Below are positions 52,321-63,913 of a DNA stretch of 64,000 nt, piece after piece. The translations under genes were made by a program, and so were the position numbers. The number at the start of each line of letters is the position of its first letter. Within the stretch, counting starts at the first letter, position 1. The DNA is from Scylla paramamosain (taxonomy: Eukaryota; Arthropoda; Malacostraca; Decapoda; Portunidae), in contig NC_087190.1 of assembly GCF_035594125.1 (NCBI RefSeq), forward strand, positions 7,386,962-7,450,961, written 5' to 3'. A model generated the notes under the pieces. That model was not told the DNA's origin and did no database searches. It worked only from the letters and a program-made list of their open reading frames with translations.

Positions 52321-53437
52321 AGCAAATACAGACCAGGTCAAGTCCATTAGGTGGTGTGACCATTGTAAGTGTAGTAACCATAACACTGATTTTTGTAGGA
52401 GAAAAAGTACAGTAAATTCAATAAGCAATGTACAAGAAAACTTACTTATACCTAACCAGAAAGATGATACAAACGATTTTCTGTTTAAGACTATTGTGCA
52501 ATCATATGATCCTACAGCGAAAGATACCTTATTGGTGGTGCTACTACTCACAGAATTACTGATAAGTCAGAATTCACCAGATTTGACGATAAGTTTGAGC
52601 CAAGAAACCATGTTATTGAATTAGCTGATGGAAGTAGAGCAAGTGGTGTAGTACAAGGAAGAGGTGACACCTTGGTAAAAGTGTACAATGTAAATGGAAA
52701 TCTGAAGAAAGGCTTATTACAGAATGCTTTGTATGTGCCTTCCTCTGCCCATGACATTTTCTCAGTGCAGGCAGCAACAGAAAATGGAACATCAGTCAAC
52801 TTATCTCTAGGCAAAACTGAACTGATAGCTAAGGATGCTACAATCATTCCAATTGAAAAGGAAAACTATATTTCATAAATAATGTAGGGTCAAACAGAGA
52901 AGATAAACATCCAGTAGAGAAGTGACATAGAATCCTTGGACACTAACAAAAAAAAAAAGATTTCTTGAAATTAGAAACATTAGTTAATGAAATGGCTATC
53001 TCAGGTACAGATGACTTTCATTGTGAAACGTGCATTTTAGGAAAGATGGCACAATACAGGAACAGAAACCCAGATAGACGAGCTACCACAGGGCTTCAAT
53101 TGTGTACTGGGACTTGTCTACCCCGATCTTTCTCACTGATTGGAGAGGTTTTAGATACATGATGTCATTTATAGATGATTACTGTGGTATAACAAAAGTG
53201 TATATGTTGAAGAGTAAGAGTGACACGGTTCTAGCTACAGAGTGGTTTATTGCATTTATGGCACCATATGGGAGTGTGAGGCGATTGAGGACAGACAATG
53301 GCAGAGTTCAATTCTAGAAGCTTCAAGTCTCTTATAACAAGGAACCACATTCAGCAGGAGTTCTCAGCACCATATTCATATACATTATATACATTGGAAT
53401 GGAACGGTAGGAAGATTCTGTAGAACCTTGATTGAGA
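52321..53437 (+). mobile_element. Copia protease and integrase N-terminal part
   Basis: A second Cys-rich block, WCDHCKCSNHNTDFC, comes first. Protease: PTAKDTLLV then GATTH, where the expected DSG is removed by a short deletion that also shifts frame (about 52530-52545). Then FEPRNHVIELADGSRASGVVQGRGDTLVKVY..., and the GAG-pre-integrase block KLETLVNEMAISGTDDFHCETCILGKMAQYRNRN (52965-53075). Integrase core: HWDLS.PIFLTDWRGFRYMMSFIDDYCGITKVYMLKSKSDT..., RTDNG (53292-53305), then frameshift and NGTVGRFCRTLIEM just before MITE-1 cuts in at 53438. Confidence 0.87.
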
Positions 53438-53572
53438 TGGTCTGACCATTTTAAATTGGGAGTTTAGGCATTCTCCTTTCTGGGGATTACCCGGCCAGTG
53501 GCGCTGCCAAACCTTGTACTGGGCAATTATCAGATTAGAGCCTGTGTCGCCCATAACCTCGCTCCCAACACC

Positions 53573-53635
<63 letters not shown>

Positions 53636-54243
53636 CATTGTGAATTTCGTTCAAATGTGATAGGTTTCCTATTAGATGTGATATTTCCCCTAAATTATGA
53701 TGTTATATTTTTATTCTTTAGTTGCGACTTTTTTCTACACCACCAAGGCACATTGGTGGCTTTTGCTGTTCGGGCAACAACTCTTGAGGGAACAAGTAAG
53801 CATCCCCTATTAGCCTTTTTCTTTCTCCCCCCTCAAAAAATACTTATTTATTAAGGAAATAAGCTATTTTTCTCGGCTGTGGAGGCGACAAGAGCGAACA
53901 GAGAGGTACCATCCATCCTGGCTGACAGCGCAAGAGGATGTGACCATGGATTAACACGGTCACTTTGACCATGTGACGTGACAGCGCCTGGAGAAAACGT
54001 TGCTAAGTATTTAGGTGTTTACAGAAAAAAAAAAAAAAAAAAAAATTTCATTAGAAAAAAAAACTACACTAACTTGCCTTTTTTTTTTTTAGAGCATCAC
54101 AGCGTATATATACACACAATTTAATTTTGAGGTAGGAAGTACCTGACATGAGGTGCGTCTTGGTATAAGTGTGGCAGCTCTGCAGGCCAGGGAATCCCCG
54201 GAAAGGACAACGCCTACACGCCCAGTTCAAAATGGTCAGACCA
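53438..54243. mobile_element. MITE-1, complete copy (806 bp) inserted in Copia integrase
   Basis: Perfect terminal 15-mers TGGTCTGACCATTTT at 53438 and its complement ending at 54243. The inverted similarity continues through GGCGTTGTCCTTTCCGGGGATT-like sequence for about 60-85 bp. A (CT)n tract at 53578-53632 and a body with ATCCATGGTCACATCC-like sequence are shared with copy b (4430-6370). It separates integrase ...RTLIEM from ...RCLLEGNLPKELRTYAMKAAARIRNRC. Non-coding; target duplication not resolvable. Confidence 0.85.
53577..53633. repeat. (CT)n microsatellite inside MITE-1
   Basis: Pure CT run, homologous in position to the GA tract at 4973-5067 of the inverted copy. Confidence 0.97.
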
Positions 54244-54740
54244 TAGGTGTCTTGTTGGAAGGTAACTTACCAAAGGAGCTAAGGACGTACGCAATGAAAG
54301 CAGCCGCTAGAATCAGAAACCGGTGCTACAACTATAGAATTGGCAAAAACCTATTAAAGTTGTGATGGGACACAAACCTAACCTTAGTGGTATGCAGATA
54401 TTCGGAACTGTTTGTTTCGCATATCTACAGAAGAAACAGAAGTTTGATACACGTTGTGTAAGAGGAACATTTGTAGGATATGTTGATGAGAGTCCAACAT
54501 ATCTTGTATATTTTCCTTTGAAAAAAAAAAAAAAAATTAAGTAATGAGAGTAAGATGTGTAAGGTTCATAAAGAAGTTTTGGCAAGGAAATGAAAAGAAT
54601 GATAAGCATGTGTATTCTGAATCAAAACCGCAGGAAACAGAAGAGGTAGAAATAGAGAAAAACTGCAAACGGGGAGAATGCTCAGAAAAAAAGCAAAGAA
54701 GATATTCCCAGAGGCAGAAAAATAAACTTATTATTTGAAA
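54244..54740 (+). mobile_element. Copia integrase C-terminal part
   Basis: RCLLEGNLPKELRTYAMKAAARIRNRCYNYRIGKN, VVMGHKPNLSGMQIFGTVCFAYLQKKQKFDTRCVRGTFVGYVDESPTYLVYFPLKKKKK (54362-54540), then a charged linker RFIKKFWQGNEKNDKHVYSESKPQETEEVEIE to 54738. This is the usual Copia sequence between integrase and RT. Confidence 0.88.
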
Positions 54741-54789
54741 GACTATGTTTTTGAAGATTATGTTGAAAATGGTGCATATTGTTTGGTTG

Positions 54790-55487
54790 ATTATTGATGC
54801 AAAGTTCCTGATATTCCACAAACTCATGAAGAAGCTATCCTGTCCAAAGAATCTGACCAGTGGAAGAGAGCTATGGAAGAAGAAATTCAGTCTTTGGAGG
54901 ACAATTATACATATGAGTTGACATCTTTGCCTGAAAGAAGATCAGTAGTAGGTGGAAAGTGGGTTTACACAGTGAAGAGTAATCCTGAAAGTGGAGAAAA
55001 GTTTAAAGCACGATATGTGGCAAAAGGGTATTCTAAAGCACAGGGTGTTGATTTCCAAGAAACATTTTCACCAACAGCTCAGCTTACATCTATTAGAATA
55101 TTAATGCAGTTAGCAGCATAGAATCATATGATTATCAATTAGATGAATGTAAAGCCCGCATATTTAAATGCTGACGTAGATTGTGAGATATATCTTGAGT
55201 AACCAAAAGGCTTTGTTAAAACTAATGAAGGGGGAGATAAACTAGTGTGCAGGCTCAAAAGTCACTGTATGATCTAAAACATAGTGGGAGGAATTGCAAT
55301 AATTTACTGCATGGGTGTTTAATTAAAGGTTTTGCTCAGCCATATGCTGATTATTGTTTGCATACTAAACAAGGAATAAGACAGATTTTGTTTTGGGTAT
55401 ATATTATTGCAGCCAGTAACAATATAGCTCTAAACAGTATCAAGGAATTTCTTAAAGATAGATTTCTTAAAGATAGATTTCTTGAGG
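54790..55487 (+). mobile_element. Copia reverse transcriptase, N-terminal part
   Basis: IPQTHEEAILSKESDQWKRAMEEEIQSLEDNYTYELTSLPERRSVVGGKWVYTVKSNPESGEKFKARYVAKGYSKAQGVDFQETFSPTAQLTSIRILMQLAA (54820-55121), then decayed VKPAYLNADVDCEIYLE.PKGF, CRLK...LYDLKHSGRNCN and AQPYADYCLHTKQG. The YVDD catalytic block is degraded (WVYIIAASNNIALNSIKEFLKDRFL). A 15-bp tandem AAAGATAGATTTCTT marks the break at about 55452-55485. Confidence 0.87.
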
Positions 55488-57086
55488 ATAGTGTGCGTGA
55501 GTGTGTATGTGCGTGTCTGAATGCGTGGGCGCCGTGTGGGCGGTTGTGAGGCCCCCGTTAGCGAAATTTGGCGGGAGAGTTGGTGTGGGTCGCGGTGCTG
55601 GGCGTGGGGACGCCAGCCCGCTGGCAGTTCTCGCTAGGATTCAGTCCCAGGAAGGTGTGTGCAGCCCTCGCTCATGTGGAGGGCAGCGTAGCGTCCTGCA
55701 CCCGACTAAGGACGTTGAGCCAGTCTGCAAGTGTGCCGTGCGTGTGACTGTGACATTAGGGAACTAGAAATTGTGCCATGACTATGTAATGTGCCTGCCA
55801 CGTGACTGCATGTTTCTCTTTCCAAGGTACCTTGAGGAAGTGTTCCGTCTACAGATTACAAGGATTCAGTAAAGTCCTGCGTCAGGCTTCCGTGTAGCCA
55901 GCGCAGGTGTAAGTGTTACGTGTGGCCACTTCTGTTTCCTGTCTACCCCCTGGATTGCTGGGAAACGCGGCTGGTGAGTATGTGTGCGGTGAGTATAGCC
56001 CGACCTGCGAGTGCCGTGTAGCAGTGGAAGCAGATGGTGACAGTGGGGTTCGTAACAATAAGTTCTGGATGAAAGACACGGGGAGGTTAGCATAGTTTTT
56101 GGGAATTGAATTACAGATACGATACAGATCGCTGTATCATAATGAGAGAGGATGCTAGAGAAATTTAACGTGACTTATTGTAAAACTTAATCAATCCCAT
56201 TTGACCAAGGTGTCCATGTGTCAAGATGACAAGTGAGGATTCCAGAGAACTAGATAACCATAATGTATCATGAATATGATATTTATGAAATTATGCTTCT
56301 TGTAAGGGTTGATCCCACGCATAAAGTCATTTGCTCGTTCGCTGACGTGGCAGCGTCTTGGTGAGGGCTGTGGGGCAGACTTGAGCCAGTCCTGCCGCTC
56401 TACACCCCGTGGATGGTTCATCTTGCTACTGTGTTATGTCATGTGACTACGTCTCTTGAACGCTTGGATTTGGTGGAGCAAGGTGGCCAGGGTTTGGGAC
56501 CAGTGCAAGTGATCTCAGGACTGCTTCGGGCTCCTTAGGACCAGTGATGTATGTATCATTTATACTACTGTGTTTTCACGTTGTATTGTACGGCGGGGTT
56601 ACAGAGTTACGTGGTGTTGGGTGAGATAGTGTTATGATGAATATTCAGTATTGGTGTTACTTGTTTAGCTGTGATAATAGGGCAGGTTTTTATTGTTGTG
56701 TGGATGTATGATGTGATTCAGGTTACGCTGCATGGTAACGGTCCGAGTGGTGACACGTGTGCAGATTTGAAGCGGCTGTCCAGCATTGCTTAGGACGAAA
56801 CTGCTATAGGGCCACTGAAGTATGTATACCTTTCAGCATTTCCTTCCGTATAGTGATTATTATTTACATACATGTGCATGGTGAAATTAGTTCAGGGATT
56901 TGGTACAATATTTTCGCTTTTTCTCGGGGATATTTTACCACAATCAGCATTGGATCCATGTTTTGAGGTGTATTTGTATCATTATCATTGTGAGTTTATT
57001 GATTATTGTACTGGCCAGGATTATATTGTCAGTATCATTCTCTTATTGTGATGTATTTAACAGGTTAAAATTTAACATTTGACAAC
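55488..57086. other. GC-rich insert of unknown nature inside Copia
   Basis: About 1.6 kb that is not Copia. The first half is GC- and GT-rich (GTGTGCGTGAGTGTGTATG, GGCGCCGTGTGGGCGG) and reaches GATGGTGACAGTGGGGTTCGTAACA near 56055. The second half is AT-richer. TAACA-type ends and the GTGACAGTGG phrase suggest LTR or leader sequence of another retroelement, but no gag or pol follows. The Copia RT segment between EFLKDRF and the RNase H is lost at this site. Confidence 0.4.
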
Positions 57087-57748
57087 GCTCAGCCCGGATA
57101 CTTTCGTCCAACACTTACGCTGTACAAGGAAATTGTTGGTAATTTGAGCTATGTAATGGCTGGTACAAGACCTGACCTATGCTCTGTTGTCACTAAATTA
57201 TCTGAACATATGTCAAAACCAACACAGGTACACCTTGGTTTGGCTAAGCATGGGCACTCTTTATTACTGTATTAAATTTTCTAGATCGATGATCCACTGA
57301 AATTAGTAGGGTACAGTGATGCTGATTGGGGTAGTATTTCTGAGTATACCTTCTACTTGAATAATTATGGTCCATTGATCTCGTGGAAAAGTAAGAAAAA
57401 ATGTTGTAGCTTTGTCCACTTGTGAAGCAGAGTACATGATCATAACTAATGCAATGCAAGAAGGGAACTTTTTTAAGACAGTTGTAGTATGACATGAATG
57501 ACCGTGACAAGCAGGTATGTGGATAATCAAGGAGCAGTGGCATTCGCTAAAAACCCTGTGCAGCATCAGAGATCAAAACATATAGACATTAAGTATCATT
57601 ACATTAGATCTGAGGTGGAACAGGGTATTAGTGATTTGAGATATGTTCCCACTGAAGATAATATTTCTGACATTTTCACAAAGCCAATGTCAAAAAATAA
57701 ATTGATGAAATCCAGTGTTATTAACGGAGCAACTTAAGATTGAGAGAA
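57087..57748 (+). mobile_element. Copia RT end and RNase H, plus polypurine tract
   Basis: AQPGYFRPTLTLYKEIVGNLSYVMAGTRPDLCSVVTKLSEHMSKPTQ starts the block. Then, with frameshifts, LVGYSDADWGS (about 57306-57340), GPLISWKSKK, VVALSTCEAEYMIITNAMQEGNF, VDNQGAVAFAKNPVQHQRSKHIDIKYHYIRSEVEQGISDLRYVPTEDNISDIFTKPMSKNKL (57520-57705) follow. The purine-rich GATTGAGAGAAAG (57738-57750) just before the 3' LTR is the likely polypurine tract. Confidence 0.87.
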
Positions 57749-58003
57749 AGTTAAGATATAAGTACAGTAAACTTCTTGGGAATAGAAATTATATAGTATT
57801 ATTATCATTGCTGTTATTTTTATTATCATTTATTGGAAAAATGTTTTGGCCCTTTTGTTAACTGTATGTAACTTGGCACCTTCTTTACACTATAGCAGTG
57901 AGACGCTCCAGCTGTGAAAGTAAACATCGTCACTACTGGCCATGTGTGTCTGATTCTTCCCTGCATCCTTAATTCACCATCATGTCTGGCAGAAGTTCGA
58001 CCA
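57749..58003 (+). repeat. Copia 3' LTR
   Basis: AGTTAAGATATAAGTACAGT...TGTCTGGCAGAAGTTCGACCA matches the 5' LTR along its length with many substitutions and some indels, so the insertion is old. A 5-bp target duplication was not found (ATTAC on the left, GTGAA on the right). Confidence 0.85.
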
Positions 58004-58134
58004 GTGAAGATTTTCATGTACTTGTACTTGGTTTAAAAATTCAATGTTACTTGTACTTAAACCTAAAGTACTTGAAAAATACCAAGAACATTCAAGTATA
58101 AAGAAGTACATCATATTTAATTGAAAGTTATATG

Positions 58135-58308
<174 letters not shown>

Positions 58309-58740
58309 CAGCGAACTTTGTGATGATACTATTAGGTAAATACGTACATTGTTATGATATTGTAGTGTAATATAGCATAAAGGAGCACCTCCTCCACCTC
58401 GCTATCACTACTCACAACAGTAGCACACTAGCAGAAGTCAACGTGACCTCACGAATCTGGGACCACTTTACTCTACCCGACGATAAAACTTTAAGGCTGA
58501 GCATAGGCATTGCAAAGCTTTTTAAGTGTACTCATTAATAAGTATATACGTAAACTACTAACTTTCGTGCTTTAGAAATCTGTGACCGGAATTTTTTAAA
58601 TCACAAAATACTTGTACTTAGTACAATGACATGGACTTAAGTACATAGCAAAGTGATTAATTGTACTTGAGAAATATCCAGCTACTTTGACTTAGACTGG
58701 CGTTTAGCCGCCTGTACTTGGACCCAACCCTGCTAACGAC

Positions 58741-58860
58741 CTTCCTTGCATAGGAAATTTTCTCATAAAGAAACAGGGTAGAATAGGAACTGCAGTCCCT
58801 TCTAGTCCATCTCGGACACGCAAATTAGCTCGCCACATACAAGGCGGTTCCCACTAGGAG

Positions 58861-58898
<38 letters not shown>

Positions 58899-59197
58899 TA
58901 CTGGATCTTTATACTTTGATTTTCTACAAATTAGTAAGAAAAATATGTACCACATGAACACAAGGGTTATGAACATGCTGTTGCAGTCTTTTTCTACTTT
59001 GGATTTAGAATTAGGTATGTATTTATTTTTTCTTTGGTATTTATGTATACTGGCTGTTGTCAAGGCACGTCTGAGTTGCAATACAAGTTTACCATCATTT
59101 AATGATTTGGAAAGTTATGAGGCCCACAATACCTTCAGTATTATTAGATCTTGCTCACACTCCTTCAGGCCTCAGTTTTCTTTTTCTTTTTTTCTTT
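58741..59197. other. Unassigned flank with (GA)n
   Basis: A (GA)n run lies at 58864-58893; nothing else is recognised before the LINE-B 3' end. Confidence 0.5.
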
Positions 59198-60684
59198 TTT
59201 ATGTAGGTACGACATGGCCAAGGGCAAAAAAAAAAAAAAAAATCCACTGAGATGCCAGTCCCAGAAAAGGGTCCAAAGCGGTAGTCAAAAATTGAAGGAT
59301 AAGTGTCTTGAAACCTCCCTCTTGAAGGAATTCAAGTCATAGGAAGGTGGAAATACAGAAGCAGGCAGGGAGTTCCAGAGTTTACCAGAAAAAGGGATAA
59401 ATGATTTAGAATAATGGTTAACTCTTGCATTAGAGAGGTGGATAGAATAGGGATGAGAGGAAGAAGAAAGTCTTGTACAGCGAGGCCGCGGGAGAAGGGG
59501 AGGCATGCAGTTAGCAAGATCAGAAGAGCCGTTAGCATGAAAATAGCGGTAGAAGACAGCTAGAGATGCAACACTGCGGCGATGAGAGAGATGATTAAGA
59601 CAGTCAGTTAGAGGAGAGGAGTTGATGAGACGAAAAGCTTTTGATTCCACCCTGTCTAGAAGAGCGATATGAGTGAACCCCTCCCCCCCAGACATGCCCA
59701 TACATGGACGGATAAAGCTCTTGAACAGAGTTAGCAGCCGGAGGGGGGTGGGTGGTTAAGAAAAAACTGGCGGAGACTTCTCAGAACCCCTAACTTCATA
59801 GAAGCTGTTTTAGCTAGAGATGAGATGTGAAGTTTCCAGTTCAGATTATAAGTAAGGGACAGACCGAGGATGTTCAGTGTAGAAGAGGGGGGACAGTTGA
59901 GTTTCATTGAAGAAGAGGGGATAGTTGTCTGGAAGGTTGTGTCAAGTTGATAGAAGGAGGAATTGAGTTTTTGAGCCATTGAACAATACCAAGTTTGCTC
60001 TAACCCAATCAGAAATTTTAGAAAGATCAGAAGTCAGGTGTTCTGTGGCTTCCCTGGGTAAAATGTTTATTTCCTGAAGGGTTGGACGTCTACGAAAAGA
60101 CGTAGAAAAGTGCAGGGTGGTATCATCAGCGTAGGGGTGGATAGGACAAGAAGTTTGGTTTAGAAGATCACTGCATAATAATAAGAGAGTGGGTGACAGG
60201 ACAGAACCCTGAGGAACACCACTGTTAACAGATTTAGGGAAACAATGACTGTCTACCACAGCAACAATAGAACGGTCAGAAAGGAAAATTGAAATGAAGT
60301 TACAGAGAGAAGGATAGAAGCCATAGGAAGGTAGTTTGGAAATCAAAGCTTTGCGCCTTTCTCTATCAAAAGCTTTGATGTATCCAAGGGAACAGCAAAA
60401 GTTTCACCAAAATCAGTAAGGAAAGCCAGAAGACCACCAGTAGAGCGGCCTTGACGGAACCCATACTGGCGATCAGATAGAAGGTTGTGAAATTATAGAT
60501 GTTTAAGAATCCTCCTGTTGAGGAGAGATTAAAAAACTTCAGATAGGCAGGAAATTAAAGCAATAGGACGATAGTTTGAGGAGTTAGAACGATCATGTTT
60601 TTTAGGAACAGGCTGAATGTAGGCAAACTTCCAGCAAGAAGGAAAGGTAGATGTTGACAGAGAGAGTTGAAAGAGTTCGACTAG
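59198..60684 (-). mobile_element. LINE-B, 3' half
   Basis: Minus strand from 60684: decayed RT start, KLPSYGFYPSLCNFISIFLSDRSIVAVVDSHCF...VNSGVPQGSVLSPTLLLL...LLNQTSCPIHPYADDTTLHFSTSF (60346-60090), with the active site YADD retained. Then ISDWVRANLVLFNGSKTQFLLLST, LNILGLSLTYNLNWKLHIS, LRSLRQFF, the C-terminal NARVNHYSKSFIPFSGKLWNSLPASVFPPSYDLNSFKREVSRHLSFNF (59460-59285) and the 3' end with poly-A near 59220. This is the best preserved C-terminus of the family here. Confidence 0.9.
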
Positions 60685-61823
60685 TGTTACGACCGTCAGA
60701 TATTGCTCTATAACTTATGTAGCCTAGTGTTCAAGTGTTTATTGCTGGCGTCCTGAGGGCAATGTTTATTATTATTATTTTTTTTTCTTTTTTTTTTTCT
60801 TTTATCACTGTAATGCTCCCAGGACGACCTTTCCATTATTTGCGTCATTATTATACATTCCAGTGTATCTTATTTATGTATTACTATATGTTCTTGTATA
60901 TACATGTACGTGAGTGAGGGTTTGGCACTCTTAGAAGCTTCTAGAGCAATTACATCAGCCCTAGTAGTGGATATCGTGCCGCTACCAATCAAATCGTATC
61001 CCACGTGCGCCATTTTGATGGCTTTCTCAGAGCGCCAGCCAGTCTCAGCTCAGGTGGGTAGACCACTTTGAGACCTCCTGACGTCCATACCACGCGCTTC
61101 CTCCTCCTGATGGCTGAGTATAATTATTCTTTGTTCCTGATTGCTAGAGCTCTGTCTCTTAGGCATTATTGTGGCCACTGTGTATTTTGAATTCTTAGTG
61201 AACTTGAAGGTGATGGTATTTTCCCTGTGCTATTGAGATATTATCCTGGAGCGGTGCGAGTATACCGGCTCGCTGTTGTAGTGTAATTACCAGTGAGGTT
61301 TTCATGTGTTAACGAGTTCACGAGCGGCCTAGCAATCCTATTACCCTGGTGTATTGGTGACTTTACTTGTATTATGTATTTTGCTGTAGGACTGGATGTC
61401 GTGGTAAGTGTTTGGTCACTTTTCTTAAAAATTTTGCCTATGAAAGTATCAAGTCTTTGTCTCTGATAAATATTGCTACTGCTGAAAGTGTATTATCTTA
61501 GGAATTGTGTTGCTTTGATTAATTGGCAGTAACTACAATTGCATAACTGTTCACGAACCTAGATTTCCCCAAATTGTCACTAAATTTAACTTTTCTGATG
61601 CATTTTTGTCAATAAACCTTGTTAAGTTTTATTAAGTCCCCCCTTTTAGTTCTTAATTTCTTTGCGCCCTTGAATGAGACCTTTTAGCGGAAACTGTTGC
61701 GGACGTAGCTTCATCCGTTATTCACTGAAATATCACATCCTGGAAAGAAAAATTAAATTCCTGATTGATGGTTTACCCAGTCCATTGGGGGAACCTTGTT
61801 GGGCTCATCTCAGGGACATAACA
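60685..61823. repeat. Putative solo LTR
   Basis: It starts TGTTACGACCGTCAGATA and ends CAGGGACATAACA (TGTTA..TAACA), with TCAATAAACC (about 61609), which could be its polyadenylation signal. It directly abuts the LINE-B copy. Flanks ACTAG and CTAAA are only weakly alike, so a target duplication is not established. No coding content. Confidence 0.45.
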
Positions 61824-62167
61824 CTAAAGTCGGGACGATGACAGAATCTCAAAAGGCGACTCCCTCTTTCCCGTCAGCGCCGTAAAGAACATGTTCTCGT
61901 ACCGCAGTCTCGACACCGCCACTTGACATGTGACTGCCGCACTGATAACATAAATGTATAAACAATAAAAGAATGCTTTAAAACCTGTAGTTTTGCATTT
62001 ATTTTTATATAACTTATCTCAATATCATTGCTAAAGCTTTTTCTCCACGATTAAGCAAACCATAAGCTTTTAGGTGTCCTGGTTCAATAAATACGAGGTT
62101 GTGAATAAGTTGAGTTTTCCCGCTCTGTCTCTCCGTCATAGCCACCACCAGCACCATCTCCCTCCCC

Positions 62168-62233
<66 letters not shown>

Positions 62234-62392
62234 GACAATCGCCACCACCACCACCTTCCCTTCCCCTCCTTGCTCTATTTTCTCGGCGCGGTGTTTAAGA
62301 AGGCGTTGCAATTAATTATTTTGTGATGCCTTTAGCCGTCTATAATGACGTTTCCAGAGTGGACCACGTGGAGGAGGATCATTTGACATCCT

Positions 62393-62483
<91 letters not shown>
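61824..62483. other. Unassigned, with (CT)n and (CA)n
   Basis: (CT)n at 62173-62231 and (CA)n at 62396-62479, the latter ending in TATA at the border of the Ginger-type element. ORFs here are low-complexity artefacts. Confidence 0.6.
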
Positions 62484-62484
<1 letters not shown>

Positions 62485-62663
62485 GTTACGGCCATTTTGG
62501 AAAATTGGTCGTTTTACAAAATTGCCGGTCATTATGCAAAAAGACCAAATTCGTGGTCACATTGCAAAAAGACCTAAATTTCTCAACATTTTGCAAAACG
62601 ACCAAGATTTTGGTCAGTTTACAAAATAAACAGTATTTTTGTTGGTCCGTTTACAAAATCTCC

Positions 62664-63704
62664 ATACAGTAAGCAGGCTCGGTGGAACGTGCCAACAGGG
62701 ATATTGAAGCCATTCTCGCATGTTGGATGAAGGACAACAACTCTACACAATGGTCACAGGGACTGCGCTTTGTCCAGTAGAAGAAAAATACCCGCTTTCA
62801 CTCCGGAATTGGAAGGACACCATATGAGGCCATGTATGGACAGAAGGCTCGTCTTGGTGTTGACGCAAATTCTGTACCAGAGGAAGTCCTGGACGGTATG
62901 CAGACGGAGGAGCAGCTTGCAGAGGCACTAGGTGTTGTCAATGAGGTCACAGACACAGAGGAGGAAGAGACAGGTGTTGAAAAGCAAGAAGAAGCATCTG
63001 CTGTCATTAACTGCATCTCCTGTGGCAAAAGATATTTTGGTTTAAATGTGTGCAATGTGTGTGAGAACCCATGTCACTCTAATACTCCGTGTTCTATGAG
63101 GAATAACGATGCTGATGAGTCTGTGCTTTGTTCCATCTGCAGTCGGAGTCAGAGTATTCATACTGAACAAATGAAGTCCAACATAGAACAACAGAAACAA
63201 GCCCAAAAAATGATCGATAATTCTGTGAAGAGATTTCAACCAGCCAAGGTAGGGGAAACTGTGATGGTTCCTGTTCCATTAGTTGACCGCGGACGTGCAG
63301 AGTTTCCTAATGTGAAGGCAGTTGTTTTTCAGGCATTGGACAATGGCACATATAAGCTTGGTACAAAACACGGCCTGCTTAAACAAGTGTACACTCGCAA
63401 CCAATTTACTCCATGTCTAGAAAAATTCCTTTCTCTTGATGATGTTGTACAGGAGCGGGAAGTAAGTCTGCGGGAAGTAGCAATTGCAGAATCAATGGGA
63501 CAAGGTCAGGGATTCGCTAAATGCTCTTGCACTAAGTCATGTATGACCAGACGCTGCAAGTGTTATTATGCAACAGCAGATGCAAATGCAGTGCCTCTTG
63601 CTCCAACAAGGTCGACACACAATAAAATTAGTTATGTTCACTACGTTTTATCATTCCCTCGCTTTTTTTTTCATCTGCCTGCTTGCTGTATGGACATTTT
63701 GTAA
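62664..63704 (+). pseudogene. Integrase-like transposase, C-terminal part (Ginger/KRBA2-like)
   Basis: The frame from 62664 (GSVERANRDIEAILACWMKDNNSTQWSQGLRFVQ) contains the catalytic Glu motif of rve integrases. A stop (TAG, about 62778) precedes KNTRFHSGIGRTPYEAMYGQKARLG. The ORF from 62832 runs 290 codons: VPEEVLDGMQTEEQLAEALG, an acidic stretch, a Cys/His cluster CISCGKRYFGLNVCNVCENPCH, an SH3-like stretch (VGETVMVPVPLVDRGRAEFPNVKAVV), and a Cys-rich CSCTKSCMTRRCKCYYA module. It then reads into the right TIR to a stop at 63702-63704. Vertebrate KRBA2 and related proteins carry this combination as domesticated copies. The upstream half is deleted. Confidence 0.72.
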
Positions 63705-63802
63705 ACTGACCAACGATAATTTTGTAAACTGACCAAAATCTTGGTCGTTTTGCAAACTGACCAACGATAATTTTGTAAACTGACCAAAATCTTGGTCGTT
63801 TT
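63701..63802. repeat. 51-bp direct duplication at the inner edge of the right TIR
   Basis: GTAAACTGACCAACGATAAT... followed by TTTTGTAAACTGACCAAAAT and CTTGGTCGTTTTGCAAA occurs twice in tandem. The left TIR has a single version, so the right side is longer. Confidence 0.85.
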
Positions 63803-63909
63803 GCAAAATGTTGAGAAATTTAGGTCTTTTTGCAATGTGACCACGAATTTGGTCTTTTTGCATAATGACCGGCAATTTTGTAAAACGACCAATTTTCCAA
63901 AATGGCCGT

Positions 63910-63913
<4 letters not shown>

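Larger units (their letters stand above)
62484..63913 (+). mobile_element. Ginger-type DNA transposon with long TIRs (1430 bp), internally deleted
   Basis: The left end TGTTACGGCCATTTTGGAAA and its exact complement at the right end (63894-63913) start inverted repeats of about 150 bp, made of alternating GACC / GGTC words around TTTTGCAAAA. TATA flanks both sides (62480-62483 and 63914-63917), fitting a 4-bp duplication. The interior encodes the C-terminal part of a Gypsy-like integrase and a Cys-rich tail, which is the Ginger arrangement. The zinc finger and the first two catalytic Asp blocks are missing, so it is not autonomous. Confidence 0.75.

Noticed and set aside
55866..56093. Small ORFs in the GC-rich insert as host exons
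   Set aside because: Overlapping frames on both strands without splice signals or family similarity.
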